NCBI RefSeq assembly: GCF_030846775.1 | Contig: NZ_CP132910.1 | Span: 1,460,001 to 1,524,000 of the forward strand | DNA from: Geothrix sp. 21YS21S-2 | Lineage (GTDB): Bacteria; Acidobacteriota; Holophagae; Holophagales; Holophagaceae | Direction of reading: 5' to 3' | Length of the DNA: 64,000 nt | Shown: in pieces, positions 8,785 to 17,076 of the stretch | How the letters are laid out: each line of letters opens with the position of its first letter | Numbering within the stretch: position 1 is the first letter of the stretch | Notes under the pieces: model-generated | Told to the model about the DNA's origin: nothing | Databases searched by the model: none | The model's input: only the letters and a program-made list of their open reading frames with translations | Program-made: the position numbers and the translations under genes

Positions 8785-8905
8785 GGAGGGGGACCCGCCA
8801 AGGATCCCCCGGTACGGAAAGACCTTTGGCCCCGGTCACGGGATTGGAGAATCTATCTCAATACCCCATTTGGTGGCACACTCGAACCCGAGGCGGGAGT
8901 TGGGC

Positions 8906-10360
8906 ATGGGTCCGAGTTCGTTGGCAGATCTGAGGGATGGCCTGGAAGCGGGGGACCTGTCCGCCACCTTCCTGGCCCTCGGCTGCCTGGACCGCATGGC
9001 CGGCCTTGAGCCCCGGCTCAACGCCACCGTCTTCCAGGATTCCGGCCTGACCCTCGCCGCAGCCCGTGCCGCCGACGCCCGCCTGACCCGGGGCGAGCGG
9101 ACGCCGGTCCTGGGCATCCCCATGGTCCTCAAGGACAACCTCCACTGGAAGGGGGCCCCCGTGGGCAACGGCTCGCGCATCCAGCGCGGCTATCGGGCCC
9201 CCTACGACGCAACCGTCGTGCGCCGGCTCCTGGAGGCCGGGGCGGTGCCGGTGGCCAAGGCCAACATGGACGAGTTCGCCATGGGCTCCAGCGGCGAGCA
9301 CAGCGCCTCGGGCCCCGCCCGCAACCCCTGGGACACCACCCGGGTCCCCGGGGGCAGTTCCTCGGGCTCCGTGGTCTCCGTGGCCGCGGGCTATGCCCCC
9401 TTCGCCCTGGGCACCGACACGGGCGGGTCCGTGAGGCTGCCGGGGAGCTTCTGCAACGTGACCGCCCTGCGGCCCACCTACGGCGTGCTGAGCCGTTACG
9501 GCGTCACGGCCATGGCCTCCTCCCTGGACATCGTCGGACCCGTGGCCGGCTCCGCCCGGGACCTGGCGGCGGTCCTCTCCGTCATGGCCGGTCCCGATCC
9601 CCTGGACGCCACCAGCGTGGACCTGCCCGGACGGGAGCGCCTGGGCGACCTCCGGCCCCGCGCGCTCAAGGGCCTGCGGGTGGGCCTGCCCCGCGAGTAC
9701 TTCGGCGAAGGCATCGACGCCGGCGTCAGGGACGTCCTGGAGACGGCGCTGCGCGACCTGGAGGCCCAGGGCGCCGAGCTGGTGGAGGTCTCCCTGCCCC
9801 ACACCCCCTTCGCCATCGACACCTACTACCTCATCAACACCTCCGAGGTCTCCAGCAACCTCTCCCGCTTCGACGGCGTGCGGTACGGCGCCAGGGCGGC
9901 TTCGGACACCCTGGACGGCATGATCGCCGGCACCCGGGACGCGGGCTTCGGCATGGAGGCCAAGCGCCGGATCCTGCTGGGGGCGTTCTGCCTGTCCAAG
10001 GGCTACTACGAGGCCTTCTACCTGAAGGCCCAGAAGGCCCGGACCCTCATCACGCGGGACTTCGCGGCCGCCTTCGGGAAGGTGGACGTCCTGGCCACCC
10101 CCGTGAGCCCGACCACCGCCTTCCCCCTGGGGGAAAGGACCGGCGATCCCCTGGCGATGTACCTGTCGGACGTCTTCACCGTCACCCCCGCGCTGGCGGC
10201 CCTGCCCGCTCTTTCCATGCCCGCGGGTTTCGCCTCGGGCCTGCCCGTGGGACTGCAGCTCATCGGCCCCTCCCTATCGGATGTCCCCCTGCTGGAGCTG
10301 GCCCACGCCTACCAGCGGATCACGAAGCACCACACCGAGGCGCCCCGCCTCGACAGCTAG
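8906..10360 (+). CDS. gatA: Asp-tRNA(Asn)/Glu-tRNA(Gln) amidotransferase subunit A
   Basis: A 484-residue amidase-signature enzyme that releases ammonia from glutamine for transamidation of Glu-tRNA(Gln) or Asp-tRNA(Asn). The Ser-cisSer-Lys triad is visible: Lys76 (VLKDN), the serine cluster at 151-153 (VPGGSSSGS) and Ser175 (DTGGSVRLPGSFC). TYGVLSRYGVTAMASSLD is typical of GatA. The ATG at 8906 has a GGGAG Shine-Dalgarno sequence; the frame is open 62 codons further but without homology. GatB and GatC are not in the window. The E2 gene follows after 10 bp. Confidence 0.88.
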   Translation: MGPSSLADLRDGLEAGDLSATFLALGCLDRMAGLEPRLNATVFQDSGLTLAAARAADARLTRGERTPVLGIPMVLKDNLHWKGAPVGNGSRIQRGYRAPYDATVVRRLLEAGAVPVAKANMDEFAMGSSGEHSASGPARNPWDTTRVPGGSSSGSVVSVAAGYAPFALGTDTGGSVRLPGSFCNVTALRPTYGVLSRYGVTAMASSLDIVGPVAGSARDLAAVLSVMAGPDPLDATSVDLPGRERLGDLRPRALKGLRVGLPREYFGEGIDAGVRDVLETALRDLEAQGAELVEVSLPHTPFAIDTYYLINTSEVSSNLSRFDGVRYGARAASDTLDGMIAGTRDAGFGMEAKRRILLGAFCLSKGYYEAFYLKAQKARTLITRDFAAAFGKVDVLATPVSPTTAFPLGERTGDPLAMYLSDVFTVTPALAALPALSMPAGFASGLPVGLQLIGPSLSDVPLLELAHAYQRITKHHTEAPRLDS

Positions 10361-10370
10361 GAGCACGAAC

Positions 10371-11657
10371 ATGGCTTTCGACGTCGTCATGCCCCAGATG
10401 GGGGAATCCATCGCCGAGGCAACGATCCTGAAGTGGCACCGGCAGCCGGGTGAGGCCATCGGCAAGGACGAGACCCTCTACGAGATCTCGACGGACAAGG
10501 TGGACGCCGAGATCCCCGCCCCCATCGCCGGCACCCTGCTGGAGATCCTCGTGGACGTGAACGTCACCGTCCCCGTGGGCACCGTGGTGGCGCGCATCGG
10601 GGCCGCCGGGGAGAAGCCCGCCGCCGGCGGGTCCGAGCCCAAGGCCGCTCCGGCAGCGGCGCCCCAGGCCGCCGCTGCGCAAGCCGCCCCGGCCCCCGCC
10701 GCCCCCGCGGCCCCGGCCGAAGACACCCTCGAGGGCCGCCTGCGGACCCGGTCCAGCCCACTGGTGCGCCGCATGGCGCAGGACCACGGCGTGGACCTGA
10801 CCGCCGTGCCGGGGTCGGGCATGATGGGCCGGGTCACCAAGCAGGACATGGAGGCCTTCCTGACCGCCAAGCCCGCCGCCCCCGTGGCCGCCGCACCCAA
10901 GGCCGCCCCCGCCCCGGCCGCGCCCTCCGTCCCCGCCTTCGCCCCCGGCGAGCGGGTCCGGGTCGAGCCCATGACCCGCATGCGCAAGATCATAAGCGAC
11001 AACATGGTCCTCTCGAAGCACACCAGCGCCCACGTGTACACCGTGTTCGAGATCGACATGTCCAACGTGTCCAGACTGCGCGCCAGGCACAAGCAGGCCT
11101 TCGAGGCCGCCTACGGCACGAAGCTGAGCTACATGCCCTTCGCCATGATGGCCGCCGCCAAGGCCCTCCGGGCCTATCCGGTGGTCAACGCCAGCGTCGA
11201 CGGGGATTCCATCGTCTACAAGCAGGACGTGCACCTGGGCATCGCCGTGGCCCTGGACTGGGGCCTCATCGTCCCCGTTGTGAAGAACGCCGACCAGCTG
11301 AACCTGGGCGGCCTGGCCCTGGCCCTCAACGACCTGGCCGGCCGCGCCCGCTCCAAGCAGCTCAAGCCCGACGAGATCTCCGGTGGGACCTTCACCATCA
11401 CCAACCCCGGCGTCTTCGGCGACACCTTCGGCCTGCCCGTGATCAACCAGCCCCAGGTGGCCATCATGGGCATGGGCGCCGTGAAGAAGCGCCCCGTGGT
11501 CGTGACCGACGACCTGGGCCAGGACGTCCTGGCCATCCGCGAAGTGATGTTCAGCGCCCTCAGCTTCGACCACCGCATCATCGACGGCTCCACCGCCGAC
11601 CTGTTCATGGCCGCGGTCAAGAAGGAACTGGAGACCTCGGACTTCGGCCTGGCCTAG
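10371..11657 (+). CDS. 2-oxo acid dehydrogenase E2 (dihydrolipoamide acyltransferase)
   Basis: A 428-residue E2 subunit. It has an N-terminal lipoyl domain (1-76, lipoyl Lys43 in STDKVDAEIPAP), an Ala/Pro linker, a peripheral subunit-binding domain (about 125-160, RTRSSPLVRRMAQDHGVDL), a second Ala/Pro linker and the catalytic domain (about 200-428) with the SFDHRIIDG active-site motif. The substrate (pyruvate, 2-oxoglutarate or branched-chain) cannot be told from sequence alone. Starting MAFDVVMPQMGESI, it resembles branched-chain or 2-oxoglutarate types. E1 and E3 genes are not adjacent, which is unusual. Confidence 0.93.
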   Translation: MAFDVVMPQMGESIAEATILKWHRQPGEAIGKDETLYEISTDKVDAEIPAPIAGTLLEILVDVNVTVPVGTVVARIGAAGEKPAAGGSEPKAAPAAAPQAAAAQAAPAPAAPAAPAEDTLEGRLRTRSSPLVRRMAQDHGVDLTAVPGSGMMGRVTKQDMEAFLTAKPAAPVAAAPKAAPAPAAPSVPAFAPGERVRVEPMTRMRKIISDNMVLSKHTSAHVYTVFEIDMSNVSRLRARHKQAFEAAYGTKLSYMPFAMMAAAKALRAYPVVNASVDGDSIVYKQDVHLGIAVALDWGLIVPVVKNADQLNLGGLALALNDLAGRARSKQLKPDEISGGTFTITNPGVFGDTFGLPVINQPQVAIMGMGAVKKRPVVVTDDLGQDVLAIREVMFSALSFDHRIIDGSTADLFMAAVKKELETSDFGLA

Positions 11658-11676
11658 AAGCTTCTGCCCACAAGGA

Positions 11677-11702
11677 AAGCGCCCACCGCGAGGTGGGCGC
11701 TT
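11677..11702 (+). terminator. terminator after the E2 gene
   Basis: An 11-bp perfect stem AAGCGCCCACC / GGTGGGCGCTT with a GCGA loop, 19 bp after the E2 stop and just before the convergent small cytochrome gene. The GC-rich stem with flanking A and T runs could work in both directions. Confidence 0.75.
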
Positions 11703-11723
11703 CCGATGTTCAGGGGTTTCGCA

Positions 11724-11915
11724 CTACTTCTTGGCGGGAACCCACTTCTTGCCTTCGTCGGTCAGGTTGGTCTTGGTGCAGGGCATGGCGGTGTGGCAGG
11801 TCTTGCAGGTGACCTTGGGATCCTTGGCCTTGGCTTCCTTCTGGATGGTCACGCTGGCGAACGAGAACGACGCGGCGCAGAGGGCGACGGCGATGGCGAG
11901 GATGGAACGCTTCAT
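11724..11915 (-). CDS. small exported monohaem c-type protein
   Basis: A 63-residue protein starting MKRSILAIAVALCAASFSFA, a clear Sec signal peptide. The mature part is about 43 residues and carries one CKTCH haem c motif (Cys37-His41), followed by TAMPC. A GGAGG Shine-Dalgarno sequence fixes the start. With so short a mature chain it is smaller than ordinary cytochromes c, and no obvious distal Met ligand is placed as in class I. It may be an electron shuttle or a haem-binding fragment. It has its own candidate promoter. Confidence 0.75.
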   Translation of the reverse strand: MKRSILAIAVALCAASFSFASVTIQKEAKAKDPKVTCKTCHTAMPCTKTNLTDEGKKWVPAKK

Positions 11916-11938
11916 TGGAACCTCCAAAAGGTAGGCCA

Positions 11939-11967
11939 AGTTTAACGAGGGAACCCGGGCCGATCAA
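11939..11967 (-). promoter_or_regulatory. candidate promoter of the monohaem protein gene
   Basis: Reverse strand: TTGATC (11962-11967), 17-bp spacer, TAAACT (11939-11944), 23 bp before the ATG. Just upstream, AGGTCG-N10-CGACCT (11983-12004) is an inverted repeat around an AT-rich centre that could be an operator or the tail of the deoxyhypusine-synthase-like transcript. Confidence 0.5.
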
Positions 11968-12035
11968 GAGAACAAGACCTCCAGGTCGCAAATATTAACG
12001 ACCTATACGTTCCGGGTGCCGGTCGTCCGGAAGAT

Positions 12036-13028
12036 CTACCACCCCAACAGATAGGCGAACATCAAGGGCGCCACGATGGTCGCGTCGCTCTCCACGATGA
12101 ACTTGGGGGTGTCCGCCCCCAGCTTGCCCCAGGTGATCTTCTCGTTGGGCACGGCGCCCGAGTAGGAGCCGTAGCTGGTGGTGGAGTCGCTGATCTGGCA
12201 GAAGTAGCCCCAGAGCGGCGCCTCCAGCTCCAGGTCCTGGTGGAGCATGGGCACCACGCAGATGGGGAAGTCCCCCGCGATGCCGCCGCCGATCTGGAAC
12301 ATGCCCAGGGTGCAGTCCTTCGTGACGTCCTGGTAGAAGCGGGCCAGCCAGGTCATGTACTCGATGCCGGTGCGGACCGTGTGGACGTTCTTCACGTCCC
12401 CGCGGATCACGGCGGCGGCGTACATGTTGCCCAGGGTGCTGTCCTCCCAGCCGGGAACGACGATCGGGAGGTTCTTCTCGCAGGCGGCGATCATCCAGCT
12501 GTTCTTCACGTCGATCTGGTAGTGCTCCTCGAGGGCGCCGCTGCGCAGGAGGCGGTAGAGGAACTCGTGCGGGAAATGGCGTTCCCCGGCCGCGTCGGCC
12601 CCCGTCCACTCCTTGAGGATGGCCTTCTCGATGCGGCGCATGGCCTCCATCTCGGGGATGCAGGTGTCCGTGACCCGGTTCATGTGGCGGTCCAGGAGGG
12701 CCTTCTCGTCCGCGGGGGTGAGGTCCCGGTAGTGGGGCACGCGCTCGTAGTAGTCGTGGGCCACCAGGTTGAAGACGTCCTCCTCCAGGTTGGCGCCGGT
12801 GCAGGTGATGAGGTGCACCTTGTCCTGGCGGATCATCTCGGCGAGGCTCAGACCCAGCTCGGCCGTGCTCATGGCCCCCGCCAGGCTCACCATCATCTTT
12901 CCGCCTTCCAGGAGGTGGGTGCGGTACCCTTCGGCCGCGTCGACCATGGCCGCCGCGTTGAAGTGGCGGAAATGGTGCTTGATGAACGAACCCACGGGAC
13001 CGGGGGTGAACGTGGCGGTGCTCGGCAT
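12036..13028 (-). CDS. deoxyhypusine synthase-like / homospermidine synthase-like protein
   Basis: A 330-residue member of the deoxyhypusine synthase family. NAD-site motifs ITCTGANLEEDVF and the C-terminal SGAVPNEKITWGKL are present; the lysine in WGKL corresponds to the catalytic lysine that carries the aminobutyl intermediate. Bacteria lack eIF5A, so the likely reaction is on a polyamine, for example homospermidine formation, or on an unknown protein. That is inference. The start at 13028 (MPSTATF) is chosen over 13040 because GGAG lies 8 bp before it. It follows comF after 68 bp. Confidence 0.85.
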   Translation of the reverse strand: MPSTATFTPGPVGSFIKHHFRHFNAAAMVDAAEGYRTHLLEGGKMMVSLAGAMSTAELGLSLAEMIRQDKVHLITCTGANLEEDVFNLVAHDYYERVPHYRDLTPADEKALLDRHMNRVTDTCIPEMEAMRRIEKAILKEWTGADAAGERHFPHEFLYRLLRSGALEEHYQIDVKNSWMIAACEKNLPIVVPGWEDSTLGNMYAAAVIRGDVKNVHTVRTGIEYMTWLARFYQDVTKDCTLGMFQIGGGIAGDFPICVVPMLHQDLELEAPLWGYFCQISDSTTSYGSYSGAVPNEKITWGKLGADTPKFIVESDATIVAPLMFAYLLGW

Positions 13029-13096
13029 GGTCGACTCCATTCAAAGGCATACAGATCCCAGGGTTCCCTGGGGGCCGATGCGAAGCATACCACGGC

Positions 13097-13780
13097 CTAG
13101 CGGCCTCCCCGCTTCCCGGCCCGGAAGAGCGCCAGGACCGCCACGTCCCGGGCCCCTGCGGCCCCCAGGGCCTGGGCGCACCTGAGCAGGGTCGTTCCGG
13201 TGGTCCAGACGTCGTCCACCAGGAGCACGGCCTCCCCCTCCACCGACGCTCCGGGCTCCAGGGTCACGTGGGGACCCATGCGCCGCCGCCGGCCCTGGGG
13301 CAGGCCGGCCTGGGCGCGGGTGTAGAGCGGCTTGCGGAGCACCTGGCGGCAGGGGGTGCCCAGGCGTCCGGCGAACATCCACGCGGCGCGCTCGGCCAGG
13401 TCGAAGCCCCGGTACCAGCGCCGCAACCGGGCGGTGGGCGCATTGCACACCAGGCTGAACCCCGCGGTCCAGCCCGGCAGGGGCACCCGCCCCGCCCGCC
13501 CGAGAAGCGCGTCCATCCACCCCAGTTCCCCCCGCTTGATGGCGGGCACCAGGAGGGCCCCCAGCCCGCCGTGATAGTCCCAGAGGGCCTCCCCCCAGGT
13601 CCAGGCCACGGGATCCGGGCAGCCCTCGCCCCAGCCGTGCCCCAGGGCGCAAAGGGGGCAGCGTTCCTCCGGAAGGCGGGTGAGCAGGCTCCAGCACCGG
13701 CCGCACAGGCCCGCCTGGGCGCGGTCGTCCATGGCCCCCAGGCAGCCCCGGCAGCGGATGACCTCATGAAGGGCGTGCAT
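13097..13780 (-). CDS. comF: ComF family phosphoribosyltransferase-like protein
   Basis: A 227-residue ComF/GntX-type protein. An N-terminal four-cysteine zinc finger (CRGC and CGRC, then CPLC) is followed by a phosphoribosyltransferase fold with the PRPP-loop motif VLLVDDVWTTGTTL near residue 185. CNAPTARLRRWYRGFD is a typical ComF segment. It has a role in DNA uptake in competent bacteria, which also use type IV pili. The start overlaps the end of the upstream permease by 17 bp and has GGAGGGG before it. Confidence 0.9.
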   Translation of the reverse strand: MHALHEVIRCRGCLGAMDDRAQAGLCGRCWSLLTRLPEERCPLCALGHGWGEGCPDPVAWTWGEALWDYHGGLGALLVPAIKRGELGWMDALLGRAGRVPLPGWTAGFSLVCNAPTARLRRWYRGFDLAERAAWMFAGRLGTPCRQVLRKPLYTRAQAGLPQGRRRRMGPHVTLEPGASVEGEAVLLVDDVWTTGTTLLRCAQALGAAGARDVAVLALFRAGKRGGR

Positions 13781-15293
13781 CGGATCCCCTCCCCAGCACG
13801 CTGTGGTGGCGGCCGTACAGGAAATAGACCAGGATCCCCAGGGCCAGCCAGCCCCCGAGCCGCCACCAGTTGGCCGCCGGCAGGGAGAACATCAGGAGGA
13901 GGCAGGAGAGGATGCCCAGGACGGGCACCACCGGCACCCACGGGCACCGGAAGGGGCGCTCGGCCCCGGGGTGGGACCTGCGCATGATGAGGACCGCGGC
14001 GCAGACGATCACGAAGGCCAGGAGCGTCCCGATGTTGGTGAGGTGGAGCAGCACGTCGATGGGCAGCAGCCCGGCCAGGGTGGCCACGCAGGCGCCGGTG
14101 AGGACGGTGGACTTCCAGGGGGTGCGGTAGCGCGGATGCACGACCCCGAACACCTTTCGGGGCAGGAGCCCGTCCCGGGCCATGGCCAGGAAGACCCGGG
14201 GGCCGCTGAGCATCATCACCAGGAGCACCGACGTGATGCCGGCCACCCCCGCCACGGCGATGAGCCCCTCGGCCCAGCCCAGGCCCCTCGCCTTGAAGGC
14301 CAGGGACACGGGCGCGCTGATGTCCAGCTGGTCGAACCGCACCATGCCGGTGAGCACCGCCACCAGGGCGATGTACAGGAGGGTGCAAACGGCCAGCGAG
14401 GCCACGATGCCCACCGGGATGTCCCGCCGGGGATTCCTGGCCTCCTCCGTGTGGGTGGACACCGCATCGAACCCGATGTAGGCGAAGAAGATGATGGCCG
14501 CGCCGGCCAGCATCCCCACGGGCTTGCCGCCCGGGTCCACCTGCCCGGCCACGGTGTGGCCGAAAAAGCACAGGCCCGTCCAGCCGTAGGGGGCGAAGGG
14601 CCGCCAGTTGGCGGAGCTCACGAAGAAGAGCCCCACGGCGATGACGAAGACCACCGCGGCCACCTTCACGGCCACCATGGCGGTGTTCAGCCTTGACGTC
14701 TCCTGGATGCCCTTCACCAGGATGAGGGTGACCGCGGCCACCACGAGGACCGCGGGCAGGTTCAGGAGGGCCCCCGTGCCCACCAGGGCCCCCGAGGCCG
14801 CGTCGTAGCGCCACGGCGATTCCACCAGGGCCGGCGGCAGGCCCAGCCCGGCCTTGGCGAGGAGACCCTGGGCGTAGGCGGACCAGCCGGTGGCCACCGC
14901 GGCGCTGGACACCCCGTATTCGAGGATCAGGTCCCAGCCGATGATCCATGCGAAGAGCTCGCCCAGGGTGGCGTAGGCGTAGGTGTAGGCCGAGCCCGCC
15001 ACCGGCACCATCGCGGCGAATTCCGCGTAGCAGAGCGCCGCGAACACGCAGGTCAACGCCGCCACGGCGTAGGAGAGCATCAGCGCCGGGCCCGCGACGT
15101 TGCGCGCCGCGGCCCCGGTGGCCACGAAGATGCCCGCCCCGATGACGGCCCCGATGCCCAGGGCCGTGAGGTGGACCGGGCCCAGGACCCGCCTGAGCCG
15201 GTCCTCCCCCTTGGCCTCCTCCAGGAGGGCCGCAAGGGGTTTGCGGGAGAACAGCCGGGAACGGCGGGGAACCGCCGGAACAGTAGGATCCAT
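13764..15293 (-). CDS. APC-superfamily amino acid permease (copy 1)
   Basis: A 509-residue permease of the cationic amino acid transporter group. It has about 12 transmembrane helices beginning LTALGIGAVIGAGIFV, the conserved AAMVPVAGSAYTYAYA and FFAYIGFDAVSTHTEEARNP. A GGAGGTGG Shine-Dalgarno sequence precedes the ATG at 15293; an in-frame extension of 48 codons upstream lacks homology. It is very similar throughout to the permease at 15537-17063, so the two arose by tandem duplication. Substrate unknown, probably an amino acid. Confidence 0.92.
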   Translation of the reverse strand: MDPTVPAVPRRSRLFSRKPLAALLEEAKGEDRLRRVLGPVHLTALGIGAVIGAGIFVATGAAARNVAGPALMLSYAVAALTCVFAALCYAEFAAMVPVAGSAYTYAYATLGELFAWIIGWDLILEYGVSSAAVATGWSAYAQGLLAKAGLGLPPALVESPWRYDAASGALVGTGALLNLPAVLVVAAVTLILVKGIQETSRLNTAMVAVKVAAVVFVIAVGLFFVSSANWRPFAPYGWTGLCFFGHTVAGQVDPGGKPVGMLAGAAIIFFAYIGFDAVSTHTEEARNPRRDIPVGIVASLAVCTLLYIALVAVLTGMVRFDQLDISAPVSLAFKARGLGWAEGLIAVAGVAGITSVLLVMMLSGPRVFLAMARDGLLPRKVFGVVHPRYRTPWKSTVLTGACVATLAGLLPIDVLLHLTNIGTLLAFVIVCAAVLIMRRSHPGAERPFRCPWVPVVPVLGILSCLLLMFSLPAANWWRLGGWLALGILVYFLYGRHHSVLGRGSDARPS

Positions 15294-15536
15294 GCACCAC
15301 CTCCAAAGGGGAAACGCACCCTGGAGGCAGAGCGATCCCCTGCCCTGCGGACTGGATACTCCAGATTCATGATGCGATGGAGTATTCAAGCAGCGGCGTT
15401 CGGGGCTCCACGCTCGGAGGGCCAGGCGGTGGTTCAATCCGAAGGGAGAGCGTCGCCTGGCGTTTTTGATGCCAGTCGTCGGTGAAAATTCTTCCTTAAA
15501 TTCTCAATGGCGGCATGCCGCATTCATTGGCGGACG

Positions 15537-17063
15537 TCAGACGTGGGTCGTGTCCCCGTCGCCCGCCAGGTAGTGCTTCATGACGCTGTGCTTCCGGCCG
15601 TAGGCGAAGTAGATCACCATCCCGAAGGCCAGCCAGGTGAACATCCGCCACCAGTTGGCCACGGGCAGGGAGAACATCAGCATGAGGCAGGAGGCGATGC
15701 CCAGGATGGGGACCACGGGCACCCAGGGGCACCGGAAGGGCCGCTCCGTCTCGGGGTACTTCCTGCGCATGATCAGCACGGCCCCGCACACGATCACGAA
15801 GGCGAACAGGGTGCCGATGTTGGTCAGCTGGAGCAGGACCCCGATGGGCAGCAGGCCGGCCATGATGGCCACGAAAGCCCCGATGAGAATGGTCGACTTC
15901 CAGGGCGTCCGGTATTTCGGGTGCACGTCCCCGAACACGCCCTTGGGCAGGAGGCCGTCCCGGGCCATGGACAGGAAGACCCGCGGGCCGCTGAGCATCA
16001 TCACCAGCAGCACGGAGGTGATGCCCGCCACGCCGGCGGTGGCGATGATCCCTTCGGCCCAGCCCAGGCCCCGCTGCTTGAAGGCCATGGAAACCGGGGC
16101 GTTCACGTCGAGCTGGTCGAACCGGACCATGCCCGTGAGCACCGCCACCACGCCGATGTAGAGGAAGGTGCAGACCACCAGGGAGGCCATGATGCCGATG
16201 GGCACGTCCCGCTGGGGGTTCTTGGCCTCCTCGGTGTGGGTGGATACGGAATCGAAGCCGATGTAGGCGAAGAAGATGATGGCGGCGCCGGCGAGCATGC
16301 CCAGGGGCTTGCCGCTGGGGTCGGCGTGCCCGGCCACGGCGTGGCCGAAAAAGCTGATGCCGGTCCACCCGAAGGGGGCGAAGGGGTGCCAGTTGCTCTT
16401 GAGCACGAAGAAGGAGCCGACGCCGATGACGAAGAGGACGGCGGTGATCTTGATGGCCACCATGGTGGCGTTGAACGAGGCGCTCTCCTGGATCCCCTTG
16501 ACCAGCACCGCCGTGATCACGAGGATGATGAGGACCGCCGGGAGGTTGAGGAGGGAGCCGGTGCGCACCATCAGGCCCGTGGTCACGTCGTACTTCCAGG
16601 GGGACTCCGTGAGCAGGTGGGGGATGTGGATGCCCAGCTTGGAGATGGAGTCCTGGAAGTAGCCCGACCACCCCGTGGCCACCGTGGCCGAGGACACGCA
16701 GTACTCCAGGATGAGGTCCCAGCCGATGATCCAGGCGAACAGCTCGCCCATGGTCGCGTAGGCGTAGGTGTAGGCCGAGCCTGCCACCGGCACCATGGCC
16801 GCGAACTCCGCGTAGCAGAGGGCCGCGAAGATGCAGGTGATCCCCGCGATGACGTAGGAGAGCATCAGGGCCGGACCGGCCACGTTGTGGGCGGCCTCCC
16901 CCGTGACCACGAAGATCCCCGCGCCGATGATCGCCCCGATCCCCAGCGCGGAGAGCTGGACGGGCCCGAGGACGCGCCGCAGGCGGTTCTCCCCTTTCAT
17001 CTCCTCCAGCAGAAGCGCCAAGGGTTTGCGCGCGAAGTACTGGGACTTGGGTCGATCCGCCAT
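15537..17063 (-). CDS. APC-superfamily amino acid permease (copy 2), fused onto the liv operon scar
   Basis: A 508-residue paralogue of the neighbouring permease, with the same motifs (LSALGIGAIIGAGIFV, AAMVPVAGSAYTYAYA, FIGFDSV-type helix 8, LLVMMLSGPRVFLSMARDGL). It is predicted to have about 12 membrane helices. It starts only 13 bp after the last recognisable codon of a truncated liv ATPase. Its Shine-Dalgarno sequence (CCGGAGACC) overlaps the end of that remnant. It is therefore probably transcribed from the liv promoter upstream. Confidence 0.93.
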   Translation of the reverse strand: MADRPKSQYFARKPLALLLEEMKGENRLRRVLGPVQLSALGIGAIIGAGIFVVTGEAAHNVAGPALMLSYVIAGITCIFAALCYAEFAAMVPVAGSAYTYAYATMGELFAWIIGWDLILEYCVSSATVATGWSGYFQDSISKLGIHIPHLLTESPWKYDVTTGLMVRTGSLLNLPAVLIILVITAVLVKGIQESASFNATMVAIKITAVLFVIGVGSFFVLKSNWHPFAPFGWTGISFFGHAVAGHADPSGKPLGMLAGAAIIFFAYIGFDSVSTHTEEAKNPQRDVPIGIMASLVVCTFLYIGVVAVLTGMVRFDQLDVNAPVSMAFKQRGLGWAEGIIATAGVAGITSVLLVMMLSGPRVFLSMARDGLLPKGVFGDVHPKYRTPWKSTILIGAFVAIMAGLLPIGVLLQLTNIGTLFAFVIVCGAVLIMRRKYPETERPFRCPWVPVVPILGIASCLMLMFSLPVANWWRMFTWLAFGMVIYFAYGRKHSVMKHYLAGDGDTTHV

Positions 17064-17076
17064 GATTCTGGTCTCC

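Noticed and set aside
15509-15522. GCGGCATGCCGC palindrome after permease copy 2 as a terminator
   Set aside because: Stem is imperfect beyond the 12-bp core and there is no U-tract; too weak to report as a terminator.
15496-17076. Continuation of the livM::livF frame through the permease gene (916 codons in all)
   Set aside because: After GKTTT the translation is low-complexity and in a different register from the permease, so it is not part of a real protein.
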